Shown piece by piece: positions 1-9,250 of a DNA stretch of 64,000 nucleotides. Each line of letters starts with the position of its first letter. The stretch's first letter is position 1. The notes beneath the pieces were generated by a model. That model made no database searches. It saw only the letters and a program-made list of their open reading frames with translations, and was not told where the DNA came from. A program made the position numbers and the translations under genes. Origin of the DNA: Haliea salexigens DSM 19537 (lineage in GTDB: Bacteria > Pseudomonadota > Gammaproteobacteria > Pseudomonadales > Halieaceae); contig NZ_AUHJ01000018.1 of the NCBI RefSeq assembly GCF_000423125.1, positions 21,619-85,618 on the forward strand. The letters run 5' to 3'.

Positions 1-250
1 CGTAATCGTCATCAATGATCAGCAGGCCATCTTCCCCCACCGAGGCGACCACGTTGCCGCCGCGACCCAGCAACAGGTGGAGCGTGCCGGTCAGTGCTGT
101 GGTGGTGACCTCGGGAAGCTCGCCGTGGTTGTCGGCACCAGCCGGCGCCGCGAGGGGCAATGCCATCGCAAAACAGAGCAGCGCGGCTGGGACTAGCGCG
201 CGTGGCGCCACGGGCACGGACTGTGCACAGTGCGTTGTAAATGAGGACAT
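1..250 (-). CDS. MBL-fold metallo-hydrolase, N-terminal part (runs off the left edge)
   Basis: Only the first 83 codons lie in the window. The ATG at 250 follows a strong ribosome binding site (AAGGAGG about 7 nt upstream). The first 40 or so residues contain a hydrophobic stretch (ALLCFAMALPLAAPAGA), so the protein is probably exported to the periplasm. The segment GGNVVASVGEDGLLIIDD is the usual first strand pair of secreted metallo-beta-lactamase-fold hydrolases. The His-rich metal site (HxHxDH) would lie beyond the edge, so activity and substrate cannot be judged. It is the second gene of a minus-strand pair, 32 nt downstream of the YdcH-like gene. Confidence 0.7.
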   Translation of the reverse strand, partial: MSSFTTHCAQSVPVAPRALVPAALLCFAMALPLAAPAGADNHGELPEVTTTALTGTLHLLLGRGGNVVASVGEDGLLIIDDDY

Positions 251-282
251 GGAGCTACCTCCTTGCGGTTGTCGTGAGAACC

Positions 283-537
283 TTACGCGTTGAGATCGGG
301 AATGAGATCATCCTTCAAATGCTCGATTGTATCCTTCAGGCGCAGCTTTTCTTTTTTCAGGCGCTGCAGCAGGATCTGGTTCTTGTAGGGAAACTCGTAG
401 AGCTCATCAATTTTCTCATCCAGCGCACGGTGGCGTGCCATCAGCTCCATCAGCCGCATGGCGGGGGTCGGCTCTTCATTGGCGGCGTCGGTTGCAACGT
501 GGCCGCGCCCAAATGGGCTGCGCGGTGGCTCGTTCAT
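283..537 (-). CDS. YdcH-like (DUF465) small coiled-coil protein
   Basis: The product is 84 residues, starting at ATG 537 behind an AGGAGG site; a longer open frame upstream has no better start. The C-terminal 55 residues (RLMELMARHRALDEKIDELY, then KNQILLQRLKKEKLRLKD) form the short alpha-helical hairpin typical of the DUF465/YdcH family, with the family's 'LKKEKLRLKD' signature. The first 25 residues are polar and probably disordered. The family's function is unknown. It is transcribed towards the MBL-fold gene and lies tail to tail with nothing else. Confidence 0.75.
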   Translation of the reverse strand: MNEPPRSPFGRGHVATDAANEEPTPAMRLMELMARHRALDEKIDELYEFPYKNQILLQRLKKEKLRLKDTIEHLKDDLIPDLNA

Positions 538-670
538 GGTTGGTCTGCCTCCTGCACGGGCAGTGTCCGAATCGTGTTCAACTCTATACCTTACGGGTTT
601 CCCCGCACAAGCGCCATGCAAGACGGTTTTGTATTGGCGTCGACCACAGCCGCCTTGATAACGGCCGCAC

Positions 671-1540
671 TCATGTCGATACACCACCACCCAATTGCCG
701 CTGGTGGGCCAGCAACTCGGGCCAGAGCGCATTGTGTGCGTCCCCCACCGCAAGAAAGTGCGGACTGAGCAGCGAGTCACGGCAGTTGTAGCGCAGGGGG
801 TTGCCGTCCAGGCCCAGTACACTGCCGCCTGCGGCCTCCACCACAGCCTGGCCGGCAGCCACGTCCCATTCGCTGCACGGTGAAAAGCGCGGATACACGT
901 CACCGCGGCCCTCCGCTAACTGACAGAACTTCAGCGCACTGCCACTGTTCTCGCGCTGCAGTGTGCCACAGTGCGCCTCCAGCCACGCCAGGCAGGTATC
1001 CAGGGCCGCATTGCGGTGGCGCCGGCTGGCCAATACCGTAACGCCCGCCTTCGCACCGGGCAGCGCACGGGTCTGCAACGGCTCTTGCCGCCACTGGCCG
1101 TTTGCATCGGCTATGAAGCGCGCGGACAGCTCACCCGGCACACCGACACAGGCCATTTTCTGCAGTGGAATGTACAACACACCCAACACCGGACGGTGCT
1201 GGTCGATAAGCGCGATGTTGATGGTGAACTCCCCGGTGCCGGCGATGAACTCCTTGGTGCCGTCCAGCGGGTCCACCATCCAGAACCGGGTCCAGGCGTG
1301 GCGCTGCGCCTTCTGCGCGGGCGATGATTCCTCCGACAGCAACGGCAGCTGCGGGGTGAGCGCCGCCAGGCCATCGCGCAAACAGGCGTGGGAGTCCATA
1401 TCCGCATGCGTGAGCGGCGAGTTATCGGTTTTGGCACGCAGCCCGCTGTCACCCGGCGCATGGTAATGGTCACAAATCAGCTGCCCTGCCTCCAGGCAGA
1501 GTTGCAGCAGGGGCGGAACAAGCGCGGTCAAATCGGGCAC
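671..1540 (-). CDS. cysQ: 3'(2'),5'-bisphosphate nucleotidase CysQ
   Basis: The 289-residue protein removes the 3' phosphate from PAP/PAPS formed in sulfate assimilation and thus recycles a toxic by-product. It is a Mg-dependent, lithium-sensitive FIG-superfamily phosphatase. Visible metal-binding motifs are LLSEES (residues 68-73), DPLDGTKEF (90-98) and SEWDVAAGQ near residue 228, in the expected order and spacing. Translation starts at GTG 1540. It is divergent from yrfG-hslR across 188 bp. In many gammaproteobacteria nudE sits in this neighbourhood; it is absent here. Confidence 0.93.
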   Translation of the reverse strand: MPDLTALVPPLLQLCLEAGQLICDHYHAPGDSGLRAKTDNSPLTHADMDSHACLRDGLAALTPQLPLLSEESSPAQKAQRHAWTRFWMVDPLDGTKEFIAGTGEFTINIALIDQHRPVLGVLYIPLQKMACVGVPGELSARFIADANGQWRQEPLQTRALPGAKAGVTVLASRRHRNAALDTCLAWLEAHCGTLQRENSGSALKFCQLAEGRGDVYPRFSPCSEWDVAAGQAVVEAAGGSVLGLDGNPLRYNCRDSLLSPHFLAVGDAHNALWPELLAHQRQLGGGVST

Positions 1541-1728
1541 GATGGCTACCTGGGCAATGATAGGGCAATTGTAACACTGTGGGCCAAGACGTCCCGCGGC
1601 GCAGCGGGAAGCCCTTGCTCAGCACGGTGGGTGCCGGCGACCAACGCCGACGACATGGGCCACCGGCATGCGGCTGGCGCCGAAACACGGCATACTACTG
1701 CGCCCCAACCCAACGCCGAGTTACTCGC

Positions 1729-2406
1729 ATGATCAATTGGGACAGTATCGATACGGTTCTGCTGGACATGGACGGCACCCTGCTGGACCTGCATTTTGAC
1801 AACTACTTCTGGCTGGACCACCTGCCACGCCTGTATGCGGAGAAGCACGGCATTGCGGCAACGGAGGCCACCACGGCGCTGCACGGGCGTTTCGACGGCC
1901 GCCAGGGCACGCTGGACTGGTACTCGCTGGATTACTGGAGCGCCCAGCTGGACATGGATGTGCCGGCGCTGAAGCAGGAGCTGCGGCACATGATCAAGCT
2001 GCGGCCCCATGCGCTGGAGTTCCTGCAGCGGCTTCATGCCGGCCCGCGCGAGGTGGTGCTGGTGACCAACGCCCACCGCAAGACGCTGGATATCAAAATG
2101 TCCCAGGTGGACATCACCCCCTGGTTCGACCGCCTGGTGGTGTCGCACGACCTCGCGGCCCCCAAGGAAGAGCAGGCCTTCTGGCACGCCCTGCAGGCCC
2201 TGCACCCCTTCGACCCGGCGCGCACGCTGTTTATCGATGATACCGAAAGCGTGCTGGAGTCCGCCCGCCAATACGGCATTGCCCACCTGCTCACCCTGCT
2301 ACAGCCAGACAGCCAGCTGCAGAAACGCCTCGACACCCGCTTTCCCGGCATTCATCACTTTGATGAGATCATGCCCGAGGCCGCTTTCACGGGCTCTGCA
2401 CCGTGA
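1729..2406 (+). CDS. yrfG: GMP/IMP nucleotidase YrfG (HAD family)
   Basis: The 225-residue HAD-superfamily hydrolase dephosphorylates purine mononucleotides in characterised homologues. HAD motif I is LLDMDGTLLD at residues 11-20, motif II is the VLVTNAHR segment, and the acidic motif IV is FIDDTESVL. The ATG at 1729 is chosen because the family begins right before motif I (MINWDSIDTVLLD); the open frame upstream is not family-like. It overlaps hslR by 4 nt (GTGA), the conserved yrfG-hslR arrangement also seen in E. coli. Confidence 0.9.
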   Translation: MINWDSIDTVLLDMDGTLLDLHFDNYFWLDHLPRLYAEKHGIAATEATTALHGRFDGRQGTLDWYSLDYWSAQLDMDVPALKQELRHMIKLRPHALEFLQRLHAGPREVVLVTNAHRKTLDIKMSQVDITPWFDRLVVSHDLAAPKEEQAFWHALQALHPFDPARTLFIDDTESVLESARQYGIAHLLTLLQPDSQLQKRLDTRFPGIHHFDEIMPEAAFTGSAP

Positions 2407-2798
2407 GCGAGCACAAACTTCGCATCGACAAATGGCTGTGGGCTGCGCGCTTCTTCAAAACCCGCAGCCTGGCCAAAGCCGCCATTGAAGGCGGCAAGGT
2501 GCAGCTGGATGGCCAGCGCATCAAGGTGTCCAAGGAAATTGCCGTGGGCGAACGACTGCTGATACGCCAGGGCTGGGATGTGCGTGAAGTCATCATTGAG
2601 GCGCTTTCTGACCAGCGCCGGGGGGCACCGGAGGCTCAGCAGCTGTACACGGAAACCGACGCCAGCGTAGCGCGCCGGGAGAGCGAGGCGGAGGCACGCA
2701 AGGCCGCCGGCGGTATGATCGAGCGGCCACTACACCGGCCAACCAAGAAGCAACGGCGGCAGATCCACCGCTTCAAAGAGCTGCCCGGGGAGGACTGA
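2403..2798 (+). CDS. hslR: Heat-shock protein 15 (Hsp15), S4-domain ribosome rescue factor
   Basis: The 131-residue protein has an N-terminal S4 RNA-binding domain (residues 5-65; LRIDKWLWAARFFKTRSLA is the family signature) and a basic C-terminal tail rich in K and R. Hsp15 binds free 50S subunits carrying stalled nascent chains and helps to recycle them. It starts with GTG 2403 overlapping the yrfG stop codon, so the two are translationally coupled. The usual third gene, hslO (Hsp33), is not downstream; dxs follows after 60 bp. Confidence 0.93.
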   Translation: MSEHKLRIDKWLWAARFFKTRSLAKAAIEGGKVQLDGQRIKVSKEIAVGERLLIRQGWDVREVIIEALSDQRRGAPEAQQLYTETDASVARRESEAEARKAAGGMIERPLHRPTKKQRRQIHRFKELPGED

Positions 2799-2846
2799 GG
2801 CGCAGTGCTACCACACGGAAATCATCGCATTCCTCACCGAATGCGC

Positions 2847-2852
2847 TAAAAT
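2847..2852 (+). promoter_or_regulatory. -10-like hexamer placing the dxs transcript start at its ATG
   Basis: TAAAAT at 2847-2852 lies only 6 nt before the dxs ATG (2859), and the intervening CCGCCC has no Shine-Dalgarno character. The same context (GCTARAATCCGCCCA) precedes ettA, where it is an extended -10. If used, transcription would start at or next to the A of the ATG and give a leaderless mRNA. The -35 region is weak, so this is tentative. Confidence 0.35.
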
Positions 2853-2858
2853 CCGCCC

Positions 2859-4805
2859 ATGTTACGCGATATTCCCGTCACACTGCCGAACACGCCCCTG
2901 CTCAGCGCCGTTGACCAGGGCAAAGCCCTGCGGGCGCTGGATGAGGCAGAGCTGGAACAGCTTTGTGAGGAACTGCGCGCCTACCTGCTGTACAGCGTAG
3001 GCCAGAGCGGCGGTCATTTTGGCGCCGGGCTGGGCGTTGTCGAGCTTACCGTGGCGCTGCACACCGTATACAACACGCCACAGGACCGCATTGTGTGGGA
3101 CGTGGGCCACCAGACCTACCCCCACAAAATCCTCACCGGACGCATGCAGGCGATGCGCAGCATCCGCCAGGCCGGCGGCCTGGCAGGCTTCCCCAAGCGC
3201 AGCGAAAGCGACTACGACACCTTCGGCGTGGGGCACTCCTCCACCAGTATCTCCGCTGCCATGGGCATGGCATTGGCAGCCCGACAGCAGGGCATAGACC
3301 GGCACGTAGTAGCGGTTATCGGTGACGGCGCCATCACCGGCGGCATGGCCATTGAAGCGCTGGCTCATGCTGGCCACGTGCGCCCCAACATGCTGGTGGT
3401 GCTCAACGACAACCAGATGTCCATCGGCCACAACACCGGCGGCCTGGCCACCTACTTCGCCAAGATCTGGGCCAGCAAAACCTACATCAGCCTGCGCGAA
3501 GGTTCCAAGAAGATCCTCAAACGCATCAAGCCCGCCTGGGACCTGGCCAAGCGCACCGAAGAACACATGAAAGGCATGGTTGCCCCCGGCACCCTGTTCG
3601 AGGAGCTGGGCTGGCACTACATTGGCCCGCTGGACGGGCACGACCTGCCACAGCTCTTGCAAACGCTGGAGAACATGAAGGACCTGGAAGGCCCCCAATT
3701 CCTGCATATCCGCACCATGAAAGGCAAAGGTTTCGCACCGGCGGAAAAAGACCCGGTGGGCTACCACGCCATCAACAAAATCGAAGCCGTGCCCAAGGGG
3801 CCGCAGGCGAACCTGCCCGCGCCGCCCGCCGCCCCACGCAAACCCAAGTTCCAGGATGTGTTCGGGCGCTGGCTGTGCGACATGGCCGAGCAGGACCCGA
3901 AACTCGCCGGCATCACGCCCGCCATGTGCGAAGGCTCCGGCATGGTCGAATTCGCCGAACGTTTCCCCGAGCGCTATCACGACGTTGCCATTGCCGAGCA
4001 GCACGCGGTTACGCTCGCCGCCGGCATGGCCTGCGACGGCCTGAAACCCGTGGTGGCGATCTACTCCACCTTCCTGCAGCGCGCCTACGACCAGCTCATA
4101 CACGACGTGGCCATCCAGAACCTGGACGTCACCTTCGCCATCGACCGCGCGGGGCTGGTGGGCCAGGACGGCCCCACCCATCACGGGGCATTCGACCTGA
4201 GCTATTTGCGCTGCATCCCCAATATGGTGATCGGCGCGCCTTCCGACGAAAACGAATGCCGGCAAATGCTCTACACGGCCTATCAACATGCAGGGCCCGC
4301 TGCCGTGCGCTATCCGCGCGGCACCGGCAAAGGCGCGCTGATCAGTGAAACGATGAGCGAACTACCTATCGGCAAGGCCGTGACCGTCCGTGAGGGGCAG
4401 CGTGTGGCCATTCTAGCGTTCGGCACCGTGTTGCCCGCTGCGCTGGAGGCCGGAGAGGCACTGAATGCCACCGTGGTCGACATGCGCTGGGTGAAACCGC
4501 TGGATGAAGAGCGGGTGCTTGACTTGGCTGCCACTCATGAGTTGCTGGTCACAGTGGAAGATAACGCCATTGTGGGCGGTGCGGGTAGTGGGGTGCATGA
4601 GTTACTGGCCGCCAACCGGCTGGATACGCCCTGCTTGCACCTGGGTATCCCCGATGAGTTTGTGGAGCACGGCAGCCAGGCGGAACAGTATGCGGCAGCG
4701 GGGCTGGATGTGGTGGGGATTACCGCAGCGATTACTGAGCGACTGGGAGATGCGGGACTGGTGCGAGCCGAAGTTCGGGCGGGTGCTGTGCCGGTGGTGG
4801 GGTGA
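2859..4805 (+). CDS. dxs: 1-deoxy-D-xylulose-5-phosphate synthase
   Basis: This thiamine-diphosphate enzyme (648 residues) condenses pyruvate and glyceraldehyde-3-phosphate, the first step of the MEP isoprenoid pathway. The ThDP motif [14 protein letters not shown] followed by LNDNQMSI is present, as are the second-domain motifs [13 protein letters not shown] and [20 protein letters not shown] and the C-terminal transketolase-like domain. Length and N-terminus match pseudomonad Dxs. It normally follows xseB-ispA; here those genes are 13.5 kb downstream on the other side of a glycan cluster. No terminator is visible before the next gene 28 bp away, so read-through into the cluster is possible. 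Confidence 0.97.
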   Translation: MLRDIPVTLPNTPLLSAVDQGKALRALDEAELEQLCEELRAYLLYSVGQSGGHFGAGLGVVELTVALHTVYNTPQDRIVWDVGHQTYPHKILTGRMQAMRSIRQAGGLAGFPKRSESDYDTFGVGHSSTSISAAMGMALAARQQGIDRHVVAVIGDGAITGGMAIEALAHAGHVRPNMLVVLNDNQMSIGHNTGGLATYFAKIWASKTYISLREGSKKILKRIKPAWDLAKRTEEHMKGMVAPGTLFEELGWHYIGPLDGHDLPQLLQTLENMKDLEGPQFLHIRTMKGKGFAPAEKDPVGYHAINKIEAVPKGPQANLPAPPAAPRKPKFQDVFGRWLCDMAEQDPKLAGITPAMCEGSGMVEFAERFPERYHDVAIAEQHAVTLAAGMACDGLKPVVAIYSTFLQRAYDQLIHDVAIQNLDVTFAIDRAGLVGQDGPTHHGAFDLSYLRCIPNMVIGAPSDENECRQMLYTAYQHAGPAAVRYPRGTGKGALISETMSELPIGKAVTVREGQRVAILAFGTVLPAALEAGEALNATVVDMRWVKPLDEERVLDLAATHELLVTVEDNAIVGGAGSGVHELLAANRLDTPCLHLGIPDEFVEHGSQAEQYAAAGLDVVGITAAITERLGDAGLVRAEVRAGAVPVVG

Positions 4806-4833
4806 TCGCGTGAACAGCAAGGCCGCCTGAAGC

Positions 4834-5958
4834 GTGCGCCCGATGCGGGTTCTCTGTGCAGCAACATCGTACCCCGCCGACCGCGAGGACTGGCGAGGCG
4901 TATTCATTCGGCATATGGTCGATGCGCTTGCTCGCCGCTCCGACATAGAACTTTCGGTTTGGTCCCCACCAGGGCCGCTACCCGATAACGTTCGCTACGT
5001 GCCGACAGCAGCAGAGGAACGCACGCTCAGCGACCTGATGGCGGCGGGTGGCATTGCGCACATTATGCGCAGCTTGCGGCCAAGCGCGTTGTTGGCACCT
5101 TTGAAGCTGCTGCGTTCGCTGCATGCCGCGTATCGCAGGGAAACCACGGCGGAACTGTATCACCTGAACTGGCTGCAAACCGCGCTGCCGCTACCGAGGG
5201 ACGGCAAGCCCGTGTTGGTTACCGTGTTGGGTACGGATCTGAAGCTGCTCAAACTACCCCTGATAAAGCCGCTGCTGCGGCGCGTGATGCGTGACCGCAA
5301 GGTTGCCATCTGCCCCAATGCCGAGTGGATGCAGCCCATTCTAGAGCGTACATTTGGTGACGTTGCGCACGTTCAACCGGTTCCCTTTGGCATCGACCCC
5401 GTTTGGTATGCCATCGAACGAAAACTGGCGCCAGAGCAACCTGTATGGCTGGCGGTCACGCGCCTGACTCGGGATAAGCTGGGGCCGCTACTCGATTGGT
5501 CGGAACCGCTATTTAACGGACAGTCGCGCCAACTGCATTTACTCGGCCCTATGCAGGAACAAATCGCTTTGCCAAGCTGGGTGCATTATCACGGCCCTGC
5601 CACCCCAGAGCAGCTGGCCATGGACTGGTTCCCAAAAGCACATGGCCTGGTGACACTGAGCAAACACGCAGAAGGACGCCCACAAGTTATGCTGGAGGCC
5701 ATGGCGGCCGGCTTGCCCATTATCGCCTCCGATATGCCAGCCCATGCTGGCCTGGTGCAACCGGGAAATACCGGAGCGCTGTGCCGGGATCCTGCCAGCT
5801 ATAGCGCGAGTGTCGAAGCTCTGGAGGACACTTCGTTGAATTTGCAGTGCGGGAGCAACGCATGCACCTGGGTTAAGCAAACAGTCGGCACCTGGGATGA
5901 CTGCGCCGGACGCTATCTGACAATATACAACGGGCTGCTGAGCGATTCTGATGCGTAG
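4834..5958 (+). CDS. GT4-family glycosyltransferase
   Basis: The 374-residue protein has the two-Rossmann GT-B layout. The N-terminal half holds the acceptor-side motif DWRGVFIRHMVDAL; the C-terminal half has the donor-site signature EGRPQVMLEAMAAGLPIIAS, with the E-x7-E pair of GT4 enzymes. It probably adds a sugar to a lipid-linked glycan at the cytoplasmic face of the membrane. The start is GTG 4834, with ATG 4843 as an equally good in-frame alternative. It opens the polysaccharide cluster, directly after dxs, and overlaps the next gene by 8 nt. Base composition here is still GC-rich, like the core genome. Confidence 0.85.
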   Translation: MRPMRVLCAATSYPADREDWRGVFIRHMVDALARRSDIELSVWSPPGPLPDNVRYVPTAAEERTLSDLMAAGGIAHIMRSLRPSALLAPLKLLRSLHAAYRRETTAELYHLNWLQTALPLPRDGKPVLVTVLGTDLKLLKLPLIKPLLRRVMRDRKVAICPNAEWMQPILERTFGDVAHVQPVPFGIDPVWYAIERKLAPEQPVWLAVTRLTRDKLGPLLDWSEPLFNGQSRQLHLLGPMQEQIALPSWVHYHGPATPEQLAMDWFPKAHGLVTLSKHAEGRPQVMLEAMAAGLPIIASDMPAHAGLVQPGNTGALCRDPASYSASVEALEDTSLNLQCGSNACTWVKQTVGTWDDCAGRYLTIYNGLLSDSDA

Positions 5959-6877
5959 CCACGTGCTGGTCATTGGCGCTGGGGGATTCATTGGCAGAGC
6001 GCTGTGCCAGGCGCTGAACCTCCAAGGCACACGAGTAAAGGCGGTTTCGCGCGGCGGGCACATCCCGAGCCTCCCGGGTATCGAACAGATTACCAATGAT
6101 TGCAGCAGCCCCTCCGAGCTGGCCGCCTCGTTGGGCGACGTCGACGCCGTGGTTTACCTGGCTGCGTGCAGCACACCGGGCAGCAGCGCTGGCAAGCCGT
6201 CTGCAGAGATCAGCGAGAACCTAGCGCCATTGATGGCTACACTTGAGGCGTTGCAGAGTCACCCTTCCATACCTCTCATCTATTTCTCCTCAGCCGGTGC
6301 AATCTATGACGAGCAGGCTGCGGTGGCCTCTTGTGAAAGTGACCTGCCGCGGCCTCGCTCCTACCATGGTGCGGCGAAGGTAGCCGCAGAGCAGTTCATT
6401 GGAGCCTGGGCAAGGCAGTTTGGTGGGGGTGCAACAATCATAAGGCCTTCCAACGTTTACGGTCCCGGCCAGGCAGAAAAAGCAGGCTTCGGCATAGTGC
6501 CAACAGCCCTCGGCTGCATCAGAAGGGACGAGGCACTGACCGTGTGGGGAGACGGCTCCGCCGTGCGCGACTACCTGTATATTGACGACCTTGTAGACCT
6601 GACGCTCGCCGCACTGAAACAGGCATCAGCAAGCGAAGTACGAATACTGAACGCCGCCAGCCGCGAGTGCGTCAGTCTCAACGAGCTTCTCAGCCTCGCC
6701 GAGCTGGCCAGCGGCCAGGCCTTGCGACGAAACTATGTACCGGGCCGCGCGGTGGATGCCAGCAGAGTAAGCATCAGCGCGGACTGCGCTCGCCAGACTT
6801 TGGGCTGGCAGCCCGCAGTGCCACTGGCAGAGGGACTCAAGCGAACATGGCTGTGGTTGAACACTACCGCGCTCTAA
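5951..6877 (+). CDS. NAD(P)-dependent nucleotide-sugar epimerase/dehydratase (extended SDR)
   Basis: The 308-residue protein opens with the Rossmann motif VLVIGAGGFIGRAL (GxxGxxG). It has the SDR catalytic set: S in LIYFSSAGAIYD and the YxxxK motif as YHGAAK, followed by RPSNVYGPGQ and a late VWGDGSAVRDYLYIDDLV typical of UDP-glucose 4-epimerase-like enzymes. It likely makes or interconverts a UDP- or dTDP-sugar for the cluster. The exact substrate cannot be told from sequence. It is translationally coupled on both sides: its start overlaps the GT4 gene and its end overlaps the next GT2 gene by 31 nt. Confidence 0.85.
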   Translation: MRSHVLVIGAGGFIGRALCQALNLQGTRVKAVSRGGHIPSLPGIEQITNDCSSPSELAASLGDVDAVVYLAACSTPGSSAGKPSAEISENLAPLMATLEALQSHPSIPLIYFSSAGAIYDEQAAVASCESDLPRPRSYHGAAKVAAEQFIGAWARQFGGGATIIRPSNVYGPGQAEKAGFGIVPTALGCIRRDEALTVWGDGSAVRDYLYIDDLVDLTLAALKQASASEVRILNAASRECVSLNELLSLAELASGQALRRNYVPGRAVDASRVSISADCARQTLGWQPAVPLAEGLKRTWLWLNTTAL

Positions 6878-7911
6878 CGCGGCCTGCTGCGCCGCTGGTC
6901 TCCGTCTGTATCGCCCACTACAAGGGCCCGGAGTTGATCGCGGCATGTCTCGATTCCGTGCTGGCGCAGGACTGTGCTTTCGATGTGGAGATCATCGTGC
7001 ATGACGATGCTTCACTCGATGACTCAGTGGCGTTCCTGCGGAGCAACTACCCTCAAATTGAATTGCTTGTCAGCCACGATAACGTTGGGTTTTGTGTGGC
7101 CAACAACCGCATGGTAGAGCATGCGAACGGGAAGTACGTATTGCTATTGAACAACGATGCCGCGCTGTTCTCCGACGCACTTGCCACACTGGCAGAGGCC
7201 GCCGCGGGGCAGAATACGCCCGGAATTCTTACGCTACCGCAGTATGACTGGGAGAGCGGTGATTTAGTGGACCTAGGATGCCTGTTGGACCCCTTCTACA
7301 ACCCAGTTCCCAATTTGGACCCAGATCGTAGTGAGGTGGCGATGGTAATTGGGGCGTGTTTGTGGATAGGCCGAGATACTTGGTTCGATTTAGGGGGGTT
7401 TCCAGATTGGTTTGGGTCTATTGGTGAGGATTTGTACTTATGCTGTGCCGCTCGTCTGGCCGGGTTACCGGTCCAATCCGTACAGGGCAGCGGATACCGC
7501 CATCAACAAGGCAGCAGCTTCGGCGGCAACAGAGCTCTCAAAGGTAGACTCAATAGCAACTACCGAAGAAGGCGCTTCAGTGAGCGCAACAAGACGTTCA
7601 CTTTATTCGTCATGACGCCAACCATCATAATGTGGCCGCTACTCTCCATTCACATCATTGCTTTGGTAGTAGAAGGGCTGATATTCAGTACAGTACGCAG
7701 GGATTTGAAAGCTGGCATCAACATCTACCTCAACGTTCTTCGGGAACTAACGGTCGAGCGATCAGTCATTGGCGCGGCACGCTCGAAACATCAAGCGAAA
7801 CGAGGTGCGACTCTTCTGAATTACACTGCCCCTTTCCGTGTTTTGCCACACAAACTAGCTATGCTGCGCAAGTACGGATTCCCCACATTAACTCAAAACG
7901 CCAAGCATTAG
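6847..7911 (+). CDS. GT2-family glycosyltransferase with C-terminal membrane segment
   Basis: The 354-residue GT-A enzyme starts at ATG 6847, inside the end of the epimerase gene; the open frame further upstream is the epimerase shadow. N-terminal motifs are VSVCIAHYKGPELIAACLDSV, the UDP-binding IIVHDDASLDDS, and LLLNNDAALF, the DxD-equivalent of family 2 enzymes that resemble rhamnosyl- and O-antigen transferases. A conserved GEDLYLCCAARLAG segment carries the catalytic ED. A hydrophobic stretch (PTIIMWPLLSIHIIALVVEG) near residue 260 suggests membrane association. Base composition shifts towards AT within this gene. Confidence 0.82.
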   Translation: MAVVEHYRALTRPAAPLVSVCIAHYKGPELIAACLDSVLAQDCAFDVEIIVHDDASLDDSVAFLRSNYPQIELLVSHDNVGFCVANNRMVEHANGKYVLLLNNDAALFSDALATLAEAAAGQNTPGILTLPQYDWESGDLVDLGCLLDPFYNPVPNLDPDRSEVAMVIGACLWIGRDTWFDLGGFPDWFGSIGEDLYLCCAARLAGLPVQSVQGSGYRHQQGSSFGGNRALKGRLNSNYRRRRFSERNKTFTLFVMTPTIIMWPLLSIHIIALVVEGLIFSTVRRDLKAGINIYLNVLRELTVERSVIGAARSKHQAKRGATLLNYTAPFRVLPHKLAMLRKYGFPTLTQNAKH

Positions 7912-7929
7912 TCCTAAAGAAACTTTCTT

Positions 7930-8862
7930 ATGGCAAGTATCGCTAGCATTGTAGTCACCTACCATCCAAAGCGAGCAGAACTCGCGCCTTTACTCGAACA
8001 ACTTCTAGCTCAAACTGCCGCCGTATTCCTGGTCGACAACACACCTGGAGAGGAGAACCAGCTACTAGCATCGATCTGCCTAGAGTCATCCGCCCCAGAG
8101 CGTTGTATCGTCACGCGATTTGGTGAAAACCTCGGCATCGCCAGAGCCTTGAACGAAGGTTGTGAACGTGCGCTCAAGACGGATATGGACTTTGTTCTGC
8201 TCAGCGACCAAGACAGCCTACCTGCAGCAGACATGGTCGCCACGCTCAAAAAATGCTACGACGTCTGCCATCGCCGCCTCGGGAAAGTAGCCGCTGTCGG
8301 TCCGACCTACACCGATACCTACACAGGGTTGACCTACCCGTTCCAGAGCCAGAAGGAAGGCAAGCTTTTCTATTCACACACTATCCCCAGCGAAGAGGAT
8401 CCTTACGTCGAAGCGTTATCTCTAATAACCTCGGGCAGCCTGATTCCAGCCTCGGTGCTCACACAAGTTGGCATGATGCGTGAAGACTTCTTTATTGATC
8501 AAGTAGATATTGAATGGGGAATGCGAGCGAGGCATCTCGGGTTCCGGCTTATCGGCTGCGGGCCAGCGAGGATGTATCAAAGCATGGGAGAAGACGCGAT
8601 ACGAGTTTGGTATTTCGGCTGGAGGCACGAAAGCCTCTATCGTCCCTTAAGAATTTACTACCGATTGAGGAATTTCGTCATACTGCTCAAGGATCCAAAA
8701 ATTGACTGGCGCTGGAAAGTGCGAAGTAGCTGGTATTCGCTTGGGCTAATCTATACGCATACCATCTTCGGTCCCCAACGAATCCAGAGCACTGGAACTG
8801 CAGTTCGCGGTCTTCTTGACGGAATCAGAAACCGTATGGGGAAACGCGAAATTAAGGACTAA
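7930..8862 (+). CDS. GT2-family rhamnosyltransferase-like protein
   Basis: The 310-residue protein resembles RfbN/WbbL-type rhamnosyltransferases. It begins ASIVVTYHPKRAELAPLLEQL, followed by FLVDNTPGEEN, FGENLGIARALNEG and LLSDQDSLP, where the family has its acidic metal-binding motif as DQDS. FIDQVDIEWGMRARHLG supplies the catalytic acidic residues. The C-terminal part (RIYYRLRNFVILL) is a typical amphipathic end of this family. It would transfer a deoxysugar such as rhamnose to the growing O-unit; the donor is inferred, and no dTDP-rhamnose synthesis genes lie in the window. It ends at the start of a 388-bp gene-free stretch. Confidence 0.8.
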   Translation: MASIASIVVTYHPKRAELAPLLEQLLAQTAAVFLVDNTPGEENQLLASICLESSAPERCIVTRFGENLGIARALNEGCERALKTDMDFVLLSDQDSLPAADMVATLKKCYDVCHRRLGKVAAVGPTYTDTYTGLTYPFQSQKEGKLFYSHTIPSEEDPYVEALSLITSGSLIPASVLTQVGMMREDFFIDQVDIEWGMRARHLGFRLIGCGPARMYQSMGEDAIRVWYFGWRHESLYRPLRIYYRLRNFVILLKDPKIDWRWKVRSSWYSLGLIYTHTIFGPQRIQSTGTAVRGLLDGIRNRMGKREIKD

Positions 8863-9250
8863 AAATCAAGTTCGTTTTTGAAACACGGTGACATTTTGAT
8901 GTGCGAATACTCGGTAAATTAAACGTCTCACGAAGGCATTTCTGGTCATGGCCTTAACGCTAAATCTAGGAACAACAATTGAGCTTTGACCCATGCTGCA
9001 GCTTGAAACATACACAGAGGTGCGGGCGCAAACTAGATGATACGCGGCTTGGAGCGGGCTTGATCGACTTTCCCCTAGACCTCGGCGAAAACTCCGTTTA
9101 CTCTCTTCTGCTTCGAGAGTCGCCCGAGGGCTGGTGAAAACATAAAAACTAAACGCAATATCTTGACGTTAAGGCCTTCTAAACAAGACAGGGGAGGCGT
9201 CAAGAGATTCCGAACCCTAAATTCCGTTTTTATATTCCGAAGAAGCCGGT
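8863..9250 (+). other. 388-bp AT-rich gap without a convincing gene
   Basis: No frame shows a family signature. The only open stretches are on the minus strand: 8866-8994 (42 codons from ATG) and 9075-9284. Neither has a plausible ribosome binding site and neither is recognisable. The sequence looks like decayed coding DNA between two functional parts of the glycan cluster, and any promoter for the DegT operon would lie here. Confidence 0.5.
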
